Shown one piece after another: positions 26,185 to 35,424 of a DNA stretch of 64,000 nt. The position numbers and the translations under genes are program-made. Where the stretch lies: the NCBI RefSeq assembly GCF_900323885.1, contig NZ_OOHJ01000031.1, positions 62,001 through 126,000 of the forward strand. The letters are read 5' to 3'. The notes below the pieces were generated by a model. That model ran no database searches, was not told the origin of the DNA, and was given only the letters and a program-made list of their open reading frames with translations. This stretch comes from [Actinomadura] parvosata subsp. kistnae. Its GTDB lineage: Bacteria > Actinomycetota > Actinomycetes > Streptosporangiales > Streptosporangiaceae. Numbering within the stretch: the first letter of the stretch is position 1; each line of letters opens with the position of its first letter.

Positions 26185-28298
26185 TCATCGCTCGAACTCG
26201 TCGAGGAGGTCGCCCAGCAGGTCCTCCTCCTCGGCGTCGCCGTGGACGGCCCGGGCGATCAGCTCGCGCAGGGGGCGTTCGGTGAGGAACAGCTCGATGG
26301 GGACCTCCAGGGCGAAGCGGTCGCGTAGCTCGCTGACCAGGAAGACGGCCGTCAGGGAGTCGCCGCCGGCCGCGAAGTACGTGCGGTCGAGGTCGTGGTC
26401 GCCTTCCAGGGCCAGGGTGGTGCGGAACAGCTCGATCACGGCCGTCTCCGTGCCGGCGTCCTGGCGGGGCCGCTCTTCCGGGGACTGTGCCGGGCGCAGG
26501 GTGAGGGCGCCGTGGTGGGGGCCGGCGAAGGGGTACGTGGGCAGGTGGGTGCGGTGGCCGCCGGTGTCGGGCCAGGTCACCTCCTGCCCTGCCATCCACG
26601 CTGCCGCGACGGCATCGGCCCCCGTGTCCGCCACCTGTCCCGCTTGGCCCGTGTCGAGTGGCCGGCCCGTTTCGAGGGCGGTGGCGAGGGCGTCCAGGGC
26701 GGTGGCGGCGTTCTCGTGGGTGGTGGCGGTCACGTAGGCGCGGGCGTCCAAAGCGGCGCGGCCATGCGCGAGCGTGTGGACCACGTCGGCCAGCGGAGGC
26801 GCGCCCGGCGCCCGCAGCGCGGCGGCCAGGCGGCGGGCGGCGGCGGCGAGCTGCGGCCTCGTCCGCGCCGACAGCGGCAGCACCAAAGACGGCACTGCCC
26901 CGGACGGCACCGCCCCGGACGGCACCGCCCCGGACGGCAGCGCCCCGGACGGCAGCGCCCGGACGGCAGCGCCTCGCCTGCATCAGCCGGGCCGGTGGCG
27001 GGGGGCTCGGGGGGCTCCTCCAGCACCACGTGGACGTTCGTGCCGCCGATGCCCAGCGACGACACCCCCGCCAGCCGCGGCCCTCCCGACGGCGGGCGTT
27101 CCCACGGCTCGACCCGGGTGAGCAGGCGGAACGGGGTGTCGTCGAGGGCGAGGTCCGGGTGCGGGCGGGTGACGTTCACGGTGGGGACCATCGTGCGGTG
27201 CCGCAGCATCAGCGCCGCCTTGATCAGCCCGGCCACGCCGGCGGCCGCGTTCAGGTGCCCGAGGTTGGACTTGACCGACCCGATCGCGCACCCCCGCGCC
27301 CCCTGGAAGGCTTCCGTCGCGGCCGTGACCTCGATGCGGTCGCCGAGGTCCGTGCCCGTGCCGTGGGCTTCGAGGAACTGGGCGTCCGCCGGGTCCAGGC
27401 CGGCCGCCGCCCACGCCTCGGTGATGGTCGAGGCCTGCCCGGCGACCCCGGGTGCGGTGAACCCCACCCGGCCCGAGCCGTCGTTGCCCGCCGCCGTGCC
27501 CCGGATGACGGCGTGGATCGCGTCCCCGTCCGCCAGGGCGTCCTCCAGCCGCCGGAGCACCACCAGCCCGACCCCGTCGCCGCCGACCGTGCCCGCGGCC
27601 TTCTCGTCGAACGGACGGCACCGCCCGTCGGGGGAGGAGATGCCGCCGGGCTCGTACACGTAGCCGCGCGGGTACGGCGAGTCGATGGACACCCCGCCCG
27701 CCAGCGCCAGGTCGCACTCCCCGCTCAGGAGCGCCTGCACCGCCACATGCACCGTGGCCAGCGAGGTCGAGCAGCCCGTCTGCACGGTCATGCTGGGCCC
27801 GGTCAGCCCCAGCCGGTACGACAGCCAGCCCGCCATGAACTCCCGGTCGGTGAACACCCGCACGTGCATCGGCCCCAGCCGGGCCCGCAGCCGGCCGTCC
27901 ACCTGGGCGGCGACGGCGTGCTCGCTCGGCCCGCCGCCCACGTACACGCCGGTGCGCAGCAGGGTGCGGCGCGGGTCGTGCCCGGCGTCCTCCAGCGCCG
28001 CCCACGCCGTCTCCAGGAGCTGCCGGTGCTGCGGGTCCAGCGCCGCCGCCTCGGTGGCGTTGAAGCCGAACAGCTCGTGCTCGAACCGGTCCGCCTCCGC
28101 CAGGAACCCCTTCGACGCCACGTACCCGGGCCCGCGCAGCTCGGCCGGGTCCACCCCGGCCGCCAGCAGCTCGTCCTCGGTGAAGTCCGCGATCGAGCAG
28201 ACGCCGTCGAGGAGGTTGCGCCAGAGCTCGTCCAGGTCGCGCGCCCCGGGGAAACGGCCGCTCATCCCTACGATCGCCACCGCCGGTACATCGCTCAT
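26185..28298 (-). CDS. Ketosynthase-carrier protein without acyltransferase (PKS module of the NRPS cluster; one frame break in this sequence)
   Basis: About 704 residues once one base is restored. The KS domain (about 5-425) has active-site Cys about 174 in VQTGCSTSLATVHV and histidines in EAHGTGTDLGD and KSNLGHLNAAAG. This VQTxCSTS form is common in KSs that accept peptidyl chains from NRPSs. A short linker (LPLSARTRPQLAAAARRLAA ... HLPTYPF) then runs straight into a carrier domain with TYFAAGGDSLTAVFL (Ser about 645). There is no AT, KR or DH, so an extender must be supplied in trans or the module does something else. The frame slips inside a 15-bp tandem repeat whose fifth unit has CCC (26958-26960) where the others have CCCC. 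ATG 28298 overlaps the upstream NRPS stop (TGATG). Confidence 0.85.
26891..26973. repeat. 15-bp tandem repeat coding for a GAVPS-like linker
   Basis: Units of the form GGCACCGCCCCGGAC start at 26891, 26906, 26921 and 26936. The fifth (26951-26964) is 14 bp because one C is missing, and a partial sixth follows. On the coding strand each unit gives five residues (Ser-Gly-Ala-Val/Leu-Pro). Confidence 0.85.
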
Positions 28299-31200
28299 CA
28301 CTTCTCGCCTCTCTGCGTGCTCCTGCGGGCGGCCAGCCGTTCGCGCCTGCCCTGCCCCCGCCGCCTGGACTCGCTCAGCTCTCCGCCCGTGCTCCCGTTC
28401 GCGCCGGTGCCGTCCAGGCGGGCGGCCAGCGCCGCGACCGTGGGGTGCCGGAACAGGTCCACCAGCTTCAGCCCGCCGTCCTCGCCGCGCTCGCGCAGTG
28501 CCGCGAGGACGGCGAGCAGCCGGATCGAGTTGCCGCCCAGGTCGAAGAAGTTGTCGTGCAGGCCCACCTGGGTGAGGTCGAGCGCCGCCGCCCACACCTC
28601 GGCGATCCGCCGCTCGGTGGCGGTGACCGGGGCGACGTACGGGCTGTCCAGGTCGGGACGGGTGAGCGGCGGCTCCGGCAGCCGCCCCCTGTCGAGCTTG
28701 CCGGACGTGCTGACCGGCAGCTCCGGTACGAACACGACCGCGTCCGGCACCATGTAACCGGGCAGCCGCGCCCCCAGCCAGGCCCGCACCTCGGCCACGG
28801 TGGGCACCCGCCCGCCGGCAGCCTCCCCGCCGGGCTCGCCGCCCTGCACCTGGGCGGGCACCGCGTACGCGGCCAGGCGGTCCCCGCGCACGGCCGCCGC
28901 CGCCACCGCCACGCCCGGGTGCGCCGCCAGGACGGTCTCGATCTCGCCCAGCTCGACGCGGAAGCCGCGCAGCTTGACCTGCGTGTCCACCCGCCCCAGG
29001 TACGACAGCACCCCGTCGGCGTCGTATCGGCCCAGGTCGCCGGTCCGGTACATGCGCTCGCCCGGCGGCCCGAACGGGTCGGCCACGAACCGCTCGGCGG
29101 TCAGCCCCGGCCGGTTGGCGTACCCGCGGGCCAGGCTCGCCCCCGCCACGTAGATTTCGCCCGTCACGCCGACCGGCACCGGCCGCAGCCGCTCGTCCAG
29201 CACGTACGCGCGCGTGTTCGGCACCGGCCGGCCGATCACCACAGGACGTCCCCGGGCCAGGTCGGCCGTGGTGGAGTACACGGTGTTCTCGCTCGGCCCG
29301 TAGGCGTCCACGACCCGCCGCCGCGGCGTCGCCCAGCGCTCCACCAGCTCGGGCGGGCACGCCTCCCCGCCGATGGCCAGCGTGCGCAGGTCGGGCAGCG
29401 CGTCCGGCGGGCACGGCAGCGACATGGCGGCCGACGGCGGCAGGAACGCGTAGGTGATGCGGGAGTCGCGCAGGCGGGCGTACAGGTCCTCGCCGAGCCG
29501 CTCGTCCTCGGCCGCCACGTGCAGCTCCGCCCCGGCCACGAACGCGAAGAACAGGTCGGACACGGCCACGTCGAACCCGAACGACACGTACTGCAGCACC
29601 CGGTCCTCGCCCGTGACGGGGAAGCGGGCGCGGACGGCGGTGGCGAGGTTCAGCAGCGCGCGGTGCTCGACCGCGACGCCCTTGGGGCGGCCGGTGGAGC
29701 CGGAGGTGTAGAGGACGTACGCCGTGTTCGCCGGGGCGGGGCGGGCGTCGAGCACGGGGCCGATGGACGGGATCGGCCCGCCGGCGGCCACCGGCACCCC
29801 GAGGTCCTTCGGCCCGTCGGCGATCAGCAGCCGCACCCCGGCGTCCTCGACCATGAACCGCAGCCTGGCCTCCGGATGGCCGGGGTCCAGCGGGACGTAC
29901 GCGCCGCCCGCCCGCAGCACCGCCAGCGCGGCCACCACCATCTCGACGCCTCTGGCCAGGCAGAGCCCCACGGGCACCTCGGGGCCGACACCCGCCGCGC
30001 GCAGCCGCGCGGCCAGCTCGTCGGCGCGTTCCAGCAGCTCCCGGTAGGTGAGCCGGACCGCGCCGCACACCAGCGCGGTCGCGTCCGGCCGCTCGGCGGC
30101 GCGGCCGGCCACCAGGTCGGGGACCAGCTCGGCGGGGGTGGGAGCGGCAGTGCGGTTCCCGTCATGGAGTACGCGGCGGCGCTCGGCGGCCGGGAGGAGG
30201 TCGTGGGCGGTCACGGGCAGGTCAGGGCGGTCGAGCAGGGCGTTCAGCAGGGTCTCGAAGGCGCGCGCCCAATGGCGGACCGTGGCCGCCTCGAACAGGT
30301 CCGCCCGGTGCACGAAGTGGGCGGCCAGGCCGTCGCCGTCCCGCTGCACGTTCAGGAGCAGGTCGAACTTGGCGTCGTCGAGCAGCAGCTCCATCCGCTC
30401 GGTGACGGCGCCCGGCAGGTCGAGCCGGAGCTGCGTGTCGTCGTCGTAGGCCAGCATCACCTGTACGAGCGGGTCGTGGCTGAGCTCCCTGCCCGGGGCC
30501 AGCGCCTCGACCACCGCCTCGAACGGGGCCTCCTGGTGCGGGTGCGACTCCAGGAGGCGGTCCCGCACCCGGGTCACGAGGTCCAGGAACGACGGCTCGC
30601 CCGCCACGTCCGCCCGTACCGCCAGCGTGTTGGCCAGCAGGCCGATCATGCCCTGGACGTCCGGATGGTCGCGGCCCGCGACCGGCACGCCCACCACGAA
30701 GTCCCGCTGCCCCGTGATCCTGGCCAGGAAGGCGGCGAACGCGGCGAACACGGCGGTGAACGGGGTCGCGTTCCGCTCGGCGGCGACCTTCGCCAGGCGG
30801 TGCCGGAGGTCCGGCGGCAGGTCGAGCCGGTGCACGCCGCCCGCCGTGGACTGCACGGCCGGGCGGGGCCGGTCCGTGGGGAGCGCCAGCGTCCTGGGGG
30901 CGTCGGCGAGCGCGTCCGCCCAGTACGCGACGGATCCGTCCAGGGCGTGCGCGTCGAGCCGGGATCGCTGCCAGGCGGCGTAGTCGGCGTACTGAAGGGC
31001 GGGCGGCTCGGGCAGGACACCATCGGAGCGGTAAGCGTCGGCGAGATCCTGGAGGAGCAGGCGCAGTGACCAGCCGTCGCACACCAGGTGGTGCGCCGTG
31101 AGCAGCACGCGATGACTGCCGTCGTCGAGCGCGTACACGACGCACCGCAGCAACGGCCCCGTCTCCACGTCGAACGGCGCCGCCGCCTCCGCCCGCAGCA

Positions 31201-31492
31201 CCTCCTCCGCGGCGGACACGGGAACGCCCCGCTCCACCCGCACCGCCGCCCTCGCCTCCGCCGCCACGACCTGCACGTACGCGCCGTCGGCCGGACGGAA
31301 CACGGTGCGCAGCGACTCGTGCCGCGCCACCACCGCGTCCAGGGCGGCACGGAAGGCGGCGACGTCGAAGGGGCCGCGCACGGCGAAGGCCACGGGCACG
31401 TTGTACTGGGCGGTGCCCGGGTGGAGCTGGTCCAGCACCAGCATCCTGGCCTGCGCCGGCGACACCGGGAACTCGTACTCGACCGGAGCCAT
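28298..31492 (-). CDS. NRPS module C-A-T
   Basis: 1,064 residues. The condensation domain (about 5-440) has HHLVCDGWS at about 133. The adenylation domain (about 465-960) has AYVLYTSGSTGRPKG, DAYGPSENTVYSTT and YRTGDLGRYDADG; my read of the ten pocket residues is DVSFAGAVYK, which matches no code I remember with confidence. The carrier has NFFDLGGNSIRLLAVL. The tail is short and basic (ESRRRGQGRRERLAARRS) and may dock onto the KS-carrier protein encoded immediately downstream. Start and stop both overlap neighbours by one base (TGATG), so it is tightly coupled within the operon. Confidence 0.92.
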   Translation of the reverse strand: MAPVEYEFPVSPAQARMLVLDQLHPGTAQYNVPVAFAVRGPFDVAAFRAALDAVVARHESLRTVFRPADGAYVQVVAAEARAAVRVERGVPVSAAEEVLRAEAAAPFDVETGPLLRCVVYALDDGSHRVLLTAHHLVCDGWSLRLLLQDLADAYRSDGVLPEPPALQYADYAAWQRSRLDAHALDGSVAYWADALADAPRTLALPTDRPRPAVQSTAGGVHRLDLPPDLRHRLAKVAAERNATPFTAVFAAFAAFLARITGQRDFVVGVPVAGRDHPDVQGMIGLLANTLAVRADVAGEPSFLDLVTRVRDRLLESHPHQEAPFEAVVEALAPGRELSHDPLVQVMLAYDDDTQLRLDLPGAVTERMELLLDDAKFDLLLNVQRDGDGLAAHFVHRADLFEAATVRHWARAFETLLNALLDRPDLPVTAHDLLPAAERRRVLHDGNRTAAPTPAELVPDLVAGRAAERPDATALVCGAVRLTYRELLERADELAARLRAAGVGPEVPVGLCLARGVEMVVAALAVLRAGGAYVPLDPGHPEARLRFMVEDAGVRLLIADGPKDLGVPVAAGGPIPSIGPVLDARPAPANTAYVLYTSGSTGRPKGVAVEHRALLNLATAVRARFPVTGEDRVLQYVSFGFDVAVSDLFFAFVAGAELHVAAEDERLGEDLYARLRDSRITYAFLPPSAAMSLPCPPDALPDLRTLAIGGEACPPELVERWATPRRRVVDAYGPSENTVYSTTADLARGRPVVIGRPVPNTRAYVLDERLRPVPVGVTGEIYVAGASLARGYANRPGLTAERFVADPFGPPGERMYRTGDLGRYDADGVLSYLGRVDTQVKLRGFRVELGEIETVLAAHPGVAVAAAAVRGDRLAAYAVPAQVQGGEPGGEAAGGRVPTVAEVRAWLGARLPGYMVPDAVVFVPELPVSTSGKLDRGRLPEPPLTRPDLDSPYVAPVTATERRIAEVWAAALDLTQVGLHDNFFDLGGNSIRLLAVLAALRERGEDGGLKLVDLFRHPTVAALAARLDGTGANGSTGGELSESRRRGQGRRERLAARRSTQRGEK

Positions 31493-34400
31493 CACACACT
31501 CCCCAGGATCGGTTCGATGACCCGCGCGATCTCGGCCGCCGGGCCGGGCCGCAACAGGTCGCTGTGGCCGCAGTCGAGGTCGTGCACCCGCACGCGGGCG
31601 GGCGCCCACCGCGCCGCCTTGACCGGGGACGCCAGGCCGCCCGGCTGGGCCGTCGCCGCGAACAGCAGCACCGTCCCGTCGAACGGCGGCGGCCGATAGG
31701 TGACGGCCAGCCGCAGGTGCCCGGCCACCGCGTCCGCGACGGCCGACAGCCGGTCGTCGTCCAGCCCCGACAGCGGCCCCTCGCTCCCGCGCACCGCCGC
31801 GAACACCCGCGCCCGCTCCAACGGCCCCGGCTGCGCATACGGGTGCAGGGTGCGCGTGCGCAGCAGGATCGTCAGCGCCTCCTGCTCGGCGTCCGCCGGG
31901 TCCGCGCGCGTGCCCGGCGGCCACGGCACCGCGTCCAGCGACGCCACCAGCCCGACCGCCTGCCCGTCCGCGCGCAGGCGGGCGGCCATCTCGTACGCGA
32001 GCAGCCCGCCGAAGGAGTGCCCCAGCAGCAGGTACGGCCCCTCAGGACGGACCGCCCGCACCCGTCGCAGGTAGTCCTCCGCCAGCTCCCGCATGCTGCC
32101 CGGCGGCACGTAACCGGGGTCCTGGAGCACCGGCGACTGGAGCGCGTACACGGGACGGCCCGGCGCGAGATGCGGGAGGAGCGCCGTGTAGGACCAGCCG
32201 ATGCCCCGCCCCGGATGCACACAGAACAGCGGCACCCCGCCCTCCCCTTCGCGCAGGGTCAGCAGCGGCGACAGGTCCAGCTCCGGCGCGGCCCGATCGA
32301 GCCGCACGGCCAGCGCCGCCGGGGTGGGCGCCTCGAACAGGGCGGCTATGGAGGTGCGCAGGCCCAGCTTGACCTCGATGGCGGCGGTCAGCCGCATCGC
32401 CAGCAACGAGTCGCCGCCGGCCTCGAAGAAGTCCGTGTCCGCGCCCACAACCGGCGGGGCCGTCGGCGCAGTCGAGGCCCTGGTCGCAGTCGTGGCCCTT
32501 GCCGCAGTCGTGGCCCTTGTGGCTGTCGTGCCGCTCAGCACCTCGGCGAACAGCTCGCACAGCTCCTTCTCGCGCGGCGTCCCCGGCTCGGCGGCCGGCC
32601 GGCGGGCCGGCGGCTCGGGGTCGGGCAGGGCCGCGCGGTCCACCTTGCCGTGCGGGTTGAGGGGCAGGCGGTCGAGAAGGACGTACTGGGCGGGCAGCAG
32701 GTGCTTCGGCAACCGCCCCGCAACCTGCCCCCGCACCCGCTCCAGCCGCTCACCGCCGCCGCGCAGCACGAGGTACGCGACCAGCCGCCGCCCCGCCGAA
32801 CCCGCGTGGCCGGGGTCGCCCGGTTCGCCGCCGGTCGCGATGACGACGGCGCGGTCCACGTCCGGGCAGGACTCCAGGGCGGCCTCGACCTCGCCCGGCT
32901 CCACGCGGTAACCGCGGATCTTCACCTGGCCGTCCGCCCGCCCCGCGAACTCCAGCACCCCGCCGAACGTCCACCGCGCCAGATCCCCCGTCCGGTACAT
33001 CCGCTCGCCCGCCGCGAACGGATCCGCCACGAACCGCTCCGCCGTGAGCCCCGGCCGCCCGTGGTAGCCGCGGGCCAGCCCGGTTCCGGCGAGGTACAGC
33101 TCGCCGACGGTGCCGATCGGGGCGGGGCGAAGGCGGGCGTCCAGGACGTACGCGCGCATACCGTCCAGCGGCCGACCGATCGGGACGGGACCGGCGCCCG
33201 GCTCAGGCCCCACCGGGTGGCTCGTCGCGAACGTGGTCGTCTCCGTGGGCCCGTACCCGTTGACGATCCGCGCCCCGCGCCGCGCCAGCCGCGCCACCGC
33301 GTCCGGGGCCAGCACGTCGCCGCCCGCCCAGACCTCCGGGACGCCGGCGAGCGTGCCCGGCGCCAGGTCGGCCAGCGTCCGGAATAGCTCCGCCGTCAGC
33401 CACACCGCGTCCGGCCGGGCCTGCTCGATCGTGTCCGCGCGCAGCGGGCCGGGCGGGGCGATGACGACGGTGCCGCCGTTGAGCAGCGGCGTCCACAGCT
33501 CGTACGTGGCGGCGTCGAAGGTGTGCGGGCTGTGCAGCAGGACCCGGCGATGCCCGGCGAACCGGTGGTCGAGGGCCAGGTCCAGGATGTTCGCGTGGGT
33601 GACGACGACACCCTTGGGCGTGCCGGTGGAGCCGGAGGTGTACATGACGTACGCGGCGGCGTCCGGCCGCACGCCCACCGCCCCGAACCCACCTCCGTCT
33701 CCGCGCGACCCGTCCTCGCGCGGCCCGCTCCCGTCTCGTTCCGCCGGCGCAGCCTGGGCGTCGTTCTCGTCCAGCTCGGTCAGGACGACCTGCGCCCCGC
33801 TGTCCTCCAGCAGCCACGTCAGCCGGGCCTGCGGTTGCCCGGGGTCGAGCGGCACGTAGCAGCCGCCCGCCTTCAGCACCGCCAGCTCGGCCACCACCAG
33901 CTCGGGGGAGCGCTCCATGAGCAGCGCGACCGGCGTCTCCGGGGCCAGGCGCAGCCGTGCGGCCACCCGGTCGGAGCGGGCGTCCAGCTCGGCGTAGGTG
34001 AGCGTCCGCCCGCCGTGCTCGACCGCCACCGCGTCCGGCGTCCGCGCCACCTGCACCGCGAACCGCTCCGGCACGGACCCGCCGGCGGCTCGCGACGGCG
34101 CAGAGCCGCCGATGGGCCGCCCGGTCGCGAACCCGCCGGTGACGTGCTCCGGCCGGTCGGCCGCCTCACCGGTGGCGCCGCCCCACGACGACAGCAGCCG
34201 GTGTTCCTCGGGCGGCACCACGTCGGCGCCGTCCACGTCCTCGGATTCGAGTGCCCGCACGAACCGGGCCAGCACCGCCTCCGCCTCGGCCCGGCTCACC
34301 ACGTCGGGGCGGTGGCCGAGGCGCAGCCACAGGCGTTCGCCCGCCACCACCGTCAGCGTGAGCGGGTAGTGGGTGGCGTCGTGCACGCCGGTCAGGCGCA

Positions 34401-35424
34401 GGCCGCCGCCCTCGGAGAGGCCGTCGCGCGGGTAGTTCTCGAAGGCGAGCAGGGTGTCGAACAGCTCGCCGGCGCCGCGCTGCACGTCCGCCAGGCGTAC
34501 GTGATGGCAGGCGGTGAGGCGCGCCTGCTCGTCCTGGAGCCGCCGCAGGAGGCCGGGCTCGCCGGTCCTGACGCGGACCGGCAGGGTGTTGATGAACAAT
34601 CCCACCATCGACTCCACGCCCACCACCTCCGGCGGACGTCCCGACACCACCGCCCCGAACACCACGTCGTCGCGCCCGGTCATCCGCGCCAGCACCAGCC
34701 CCCAGGCGGCCTGCACCAGAGTGTTCACCGTCACGCCCGCCGCGCGGGCCCGCCGCCGCACGGCCTCGCTCAGTTCCGGGGGCAGCTCGCGCTCCACCGC
34801 CTCCTGCCGCGCGCTCGCCGCGCCCGCCCCGGGCCTGACCAGGGTGGGCCCCGGCAGACCGGCGAGGGCCTCCCTCCAGGCGTCCAGTGCCGGCCCGGTG
34901 TCCTGGCCGCGCAGCCACGCCAGGTAGTCGCGGAACGGGGGCGCGGGCGGCAGGGCGGGGCCGCCCGCGTACAGGGCGGCCAGCTCGCGGGCCAGGATCG
35001 GCATCGACCAGCCGTCCACCAGCAGGTGGTGCATCGTCAGCACCAGCTCGCGCCGCCGCACCAGCGTGGCCCGCACCAGCGGCGGGCGCGTCACGTCGAA
35101 CGGCCGCAGCAGGTCGGCCTCCAGCATCCGCTCCAGGTCGGCCTCCGTCGGCGGCTCCACCTCCGTCCACGGCACGCGCACCCGATGCGGGACGAGCTGC
35201 ACCGGCCGGTCGAGACCCTTGTGGCGGAAGCAGGCGCGCAGGTTGGGATGGCGTTCGAGCAGCGACTCCAGCGCCGCCCGCAGCCGCGCCGGATCGGCCT
35301 CGCCCTCGACCGCGAACCTGGCCTGCACCACGTACGCGTCGGCGCCGCCTCCGTACAGGGCGTGGAAGAGCAGGCCCTCCTGCGCGGGGGAGAGCGGCAG
35401 CACGTCGGCCAGCTTGCCGCTCAC
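31492..35424 (-). CDS. NRPS termination module C-A-T-TE
   Basis: 1,310 residues. The C domain (about 5-440) has MHHLLVDGWSMP at about 133 and would act after the epimerase module, so a D-accepting type is expected. The A domain (about 475-960) has AYVMYTSGSTGTPKG and NGYGPTETTTF; the pocket read is DAYWWGGTFK, close to the GrsB valine code DAFWIGGTFK, so a branched aliphatic residue is likely. The carrier has DTDFFEAGGDSLLAMRL, preceded by an unusual Thr/Ala/Arg repeat insert. The C-terminal thioesterase (about 1045-1310) has GHSFGG (Ser about 1135) and a late His in DCGHSD, and would release or cyclise the chain. GTG 35424 overlaps the upstream stop. Confidence 0.93.
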   Translation of the reverse strand: MSGKLADVLPLSPAQEGLLFHALYGGGADAYVVQARFAVEGEADPARLRAALESLLERHPNLRACFRHKGLDRPVQLVPHRVRVPWTEVEPPTEADLERMLEADLLRPFDVTRPPLVRATLVRRRELVLTMHHLLVDGWSMPILARELAALYAGGPALPPAPPFRDYLAWLRGQDTGPALDAWREALAGLPGPTLVRPGAGAASARQEAVERELPPELSEAVRRRARAAGVTVNTLVQAAWGLVLARMTGRDDVVFGAVVSGRPPEVVGVESMVGLFINTLPVRVRTGEPGLLRRLQDEQARLTACHHVRLADVQRGAGELFDTLLAFENYPRDGLSEGGGLRLTGVHDATHYPLTLTVVAGERLWLRLGHRPDVVSRAEAEAVLARFVRALESEDVDGADVVPPEEHRLLSSWGGATGEAADRPEHVTGGFATGRPIGGSAPSRAAGGSVPERFAVQVARTPDAVAVEHGGRTLTYAELDARSDRVAARLRLAPETPVALLMERSPELVVAELAVLKAGGCYVPLDPGQPQARLTWLLEDSGAQVVLTELDENDAQAAPAERDGSGPREDGSRGDGGGFGAVGVRPDAAAYVMYTSGSTGTPKGVVVTHANILDLALDHRFAGHRRVLLHSPHTFDAATYELWTPLLNGGTVVIAPPGPLRADTIEQARPDAVWLTAELFRTLADLAPGTLAGVPEVWAGGDVLAPDAVARLARRGARIVNGYGPTETTTFATSHPVGPEPGAGPVPIGRPLDGMRAYVLDARLRPAPIGTVGELYLAGTGLARGYHGRPGLTAERFVADPFAAGERMYRTGDLARWTFGGVLEFAGRADGQVKIRGYRVEPGEVEAALESCPDVDRAVVIATGGEPGDPGHAGSAGRRLVAYLVLRGGGERLERVRGQVAGRLPKHLLPAQYVLLDRLPLNPHGKVDRAALPDPEPPARRPAAEPGTPREKELCELFAEVLSGTTATRATTAARATTATRASTAPTAPPVVGADTDFFEAGGDSLLAMRLTAAIEVKLGLRTSIAALFEAPTPAALAVRLDRAAPELDLSPLLTLREGEGGVPLFCVHPGRGIGWSYTALLPHLAPGRPVYALQSPVLQDPGYVPPGSMRELAEDYLRRVRAVRPEGPYLLLGHSFGGLLAYEMAARLRADGQAVGLVASLDAVPWPPGTRADPADAEQEALTILLRTRTLHPYAQPGPLERARVFAAVRGSEGPLSGLDDDRLSAVADAVAGHLRLAVTYRPPPFDGTVLLFAATAQPGGLASPVKAARWAPARVRVHDLDCGHSDLLRPGPAAEIARVIEPILGSV
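32471..32530. repeat. 18-bp tandem repeat inside the carrier domain of the C-A-T-TE synthetase
   Basis: Units start at 32471, 32489 and 32507 (form GTCGTGGCCCTTGCCGCA), plus a partial one. They code for a Thr/Ala/Arg-rich insert just before the carrier's helix II. Confidence 0.8.

Noticed and set aside
30222..31838. Open frames on either strand inside the NRPS genes
   Set aside because: They carry no synthase motifs and mirror the codon bias of the real minus-strand genes.
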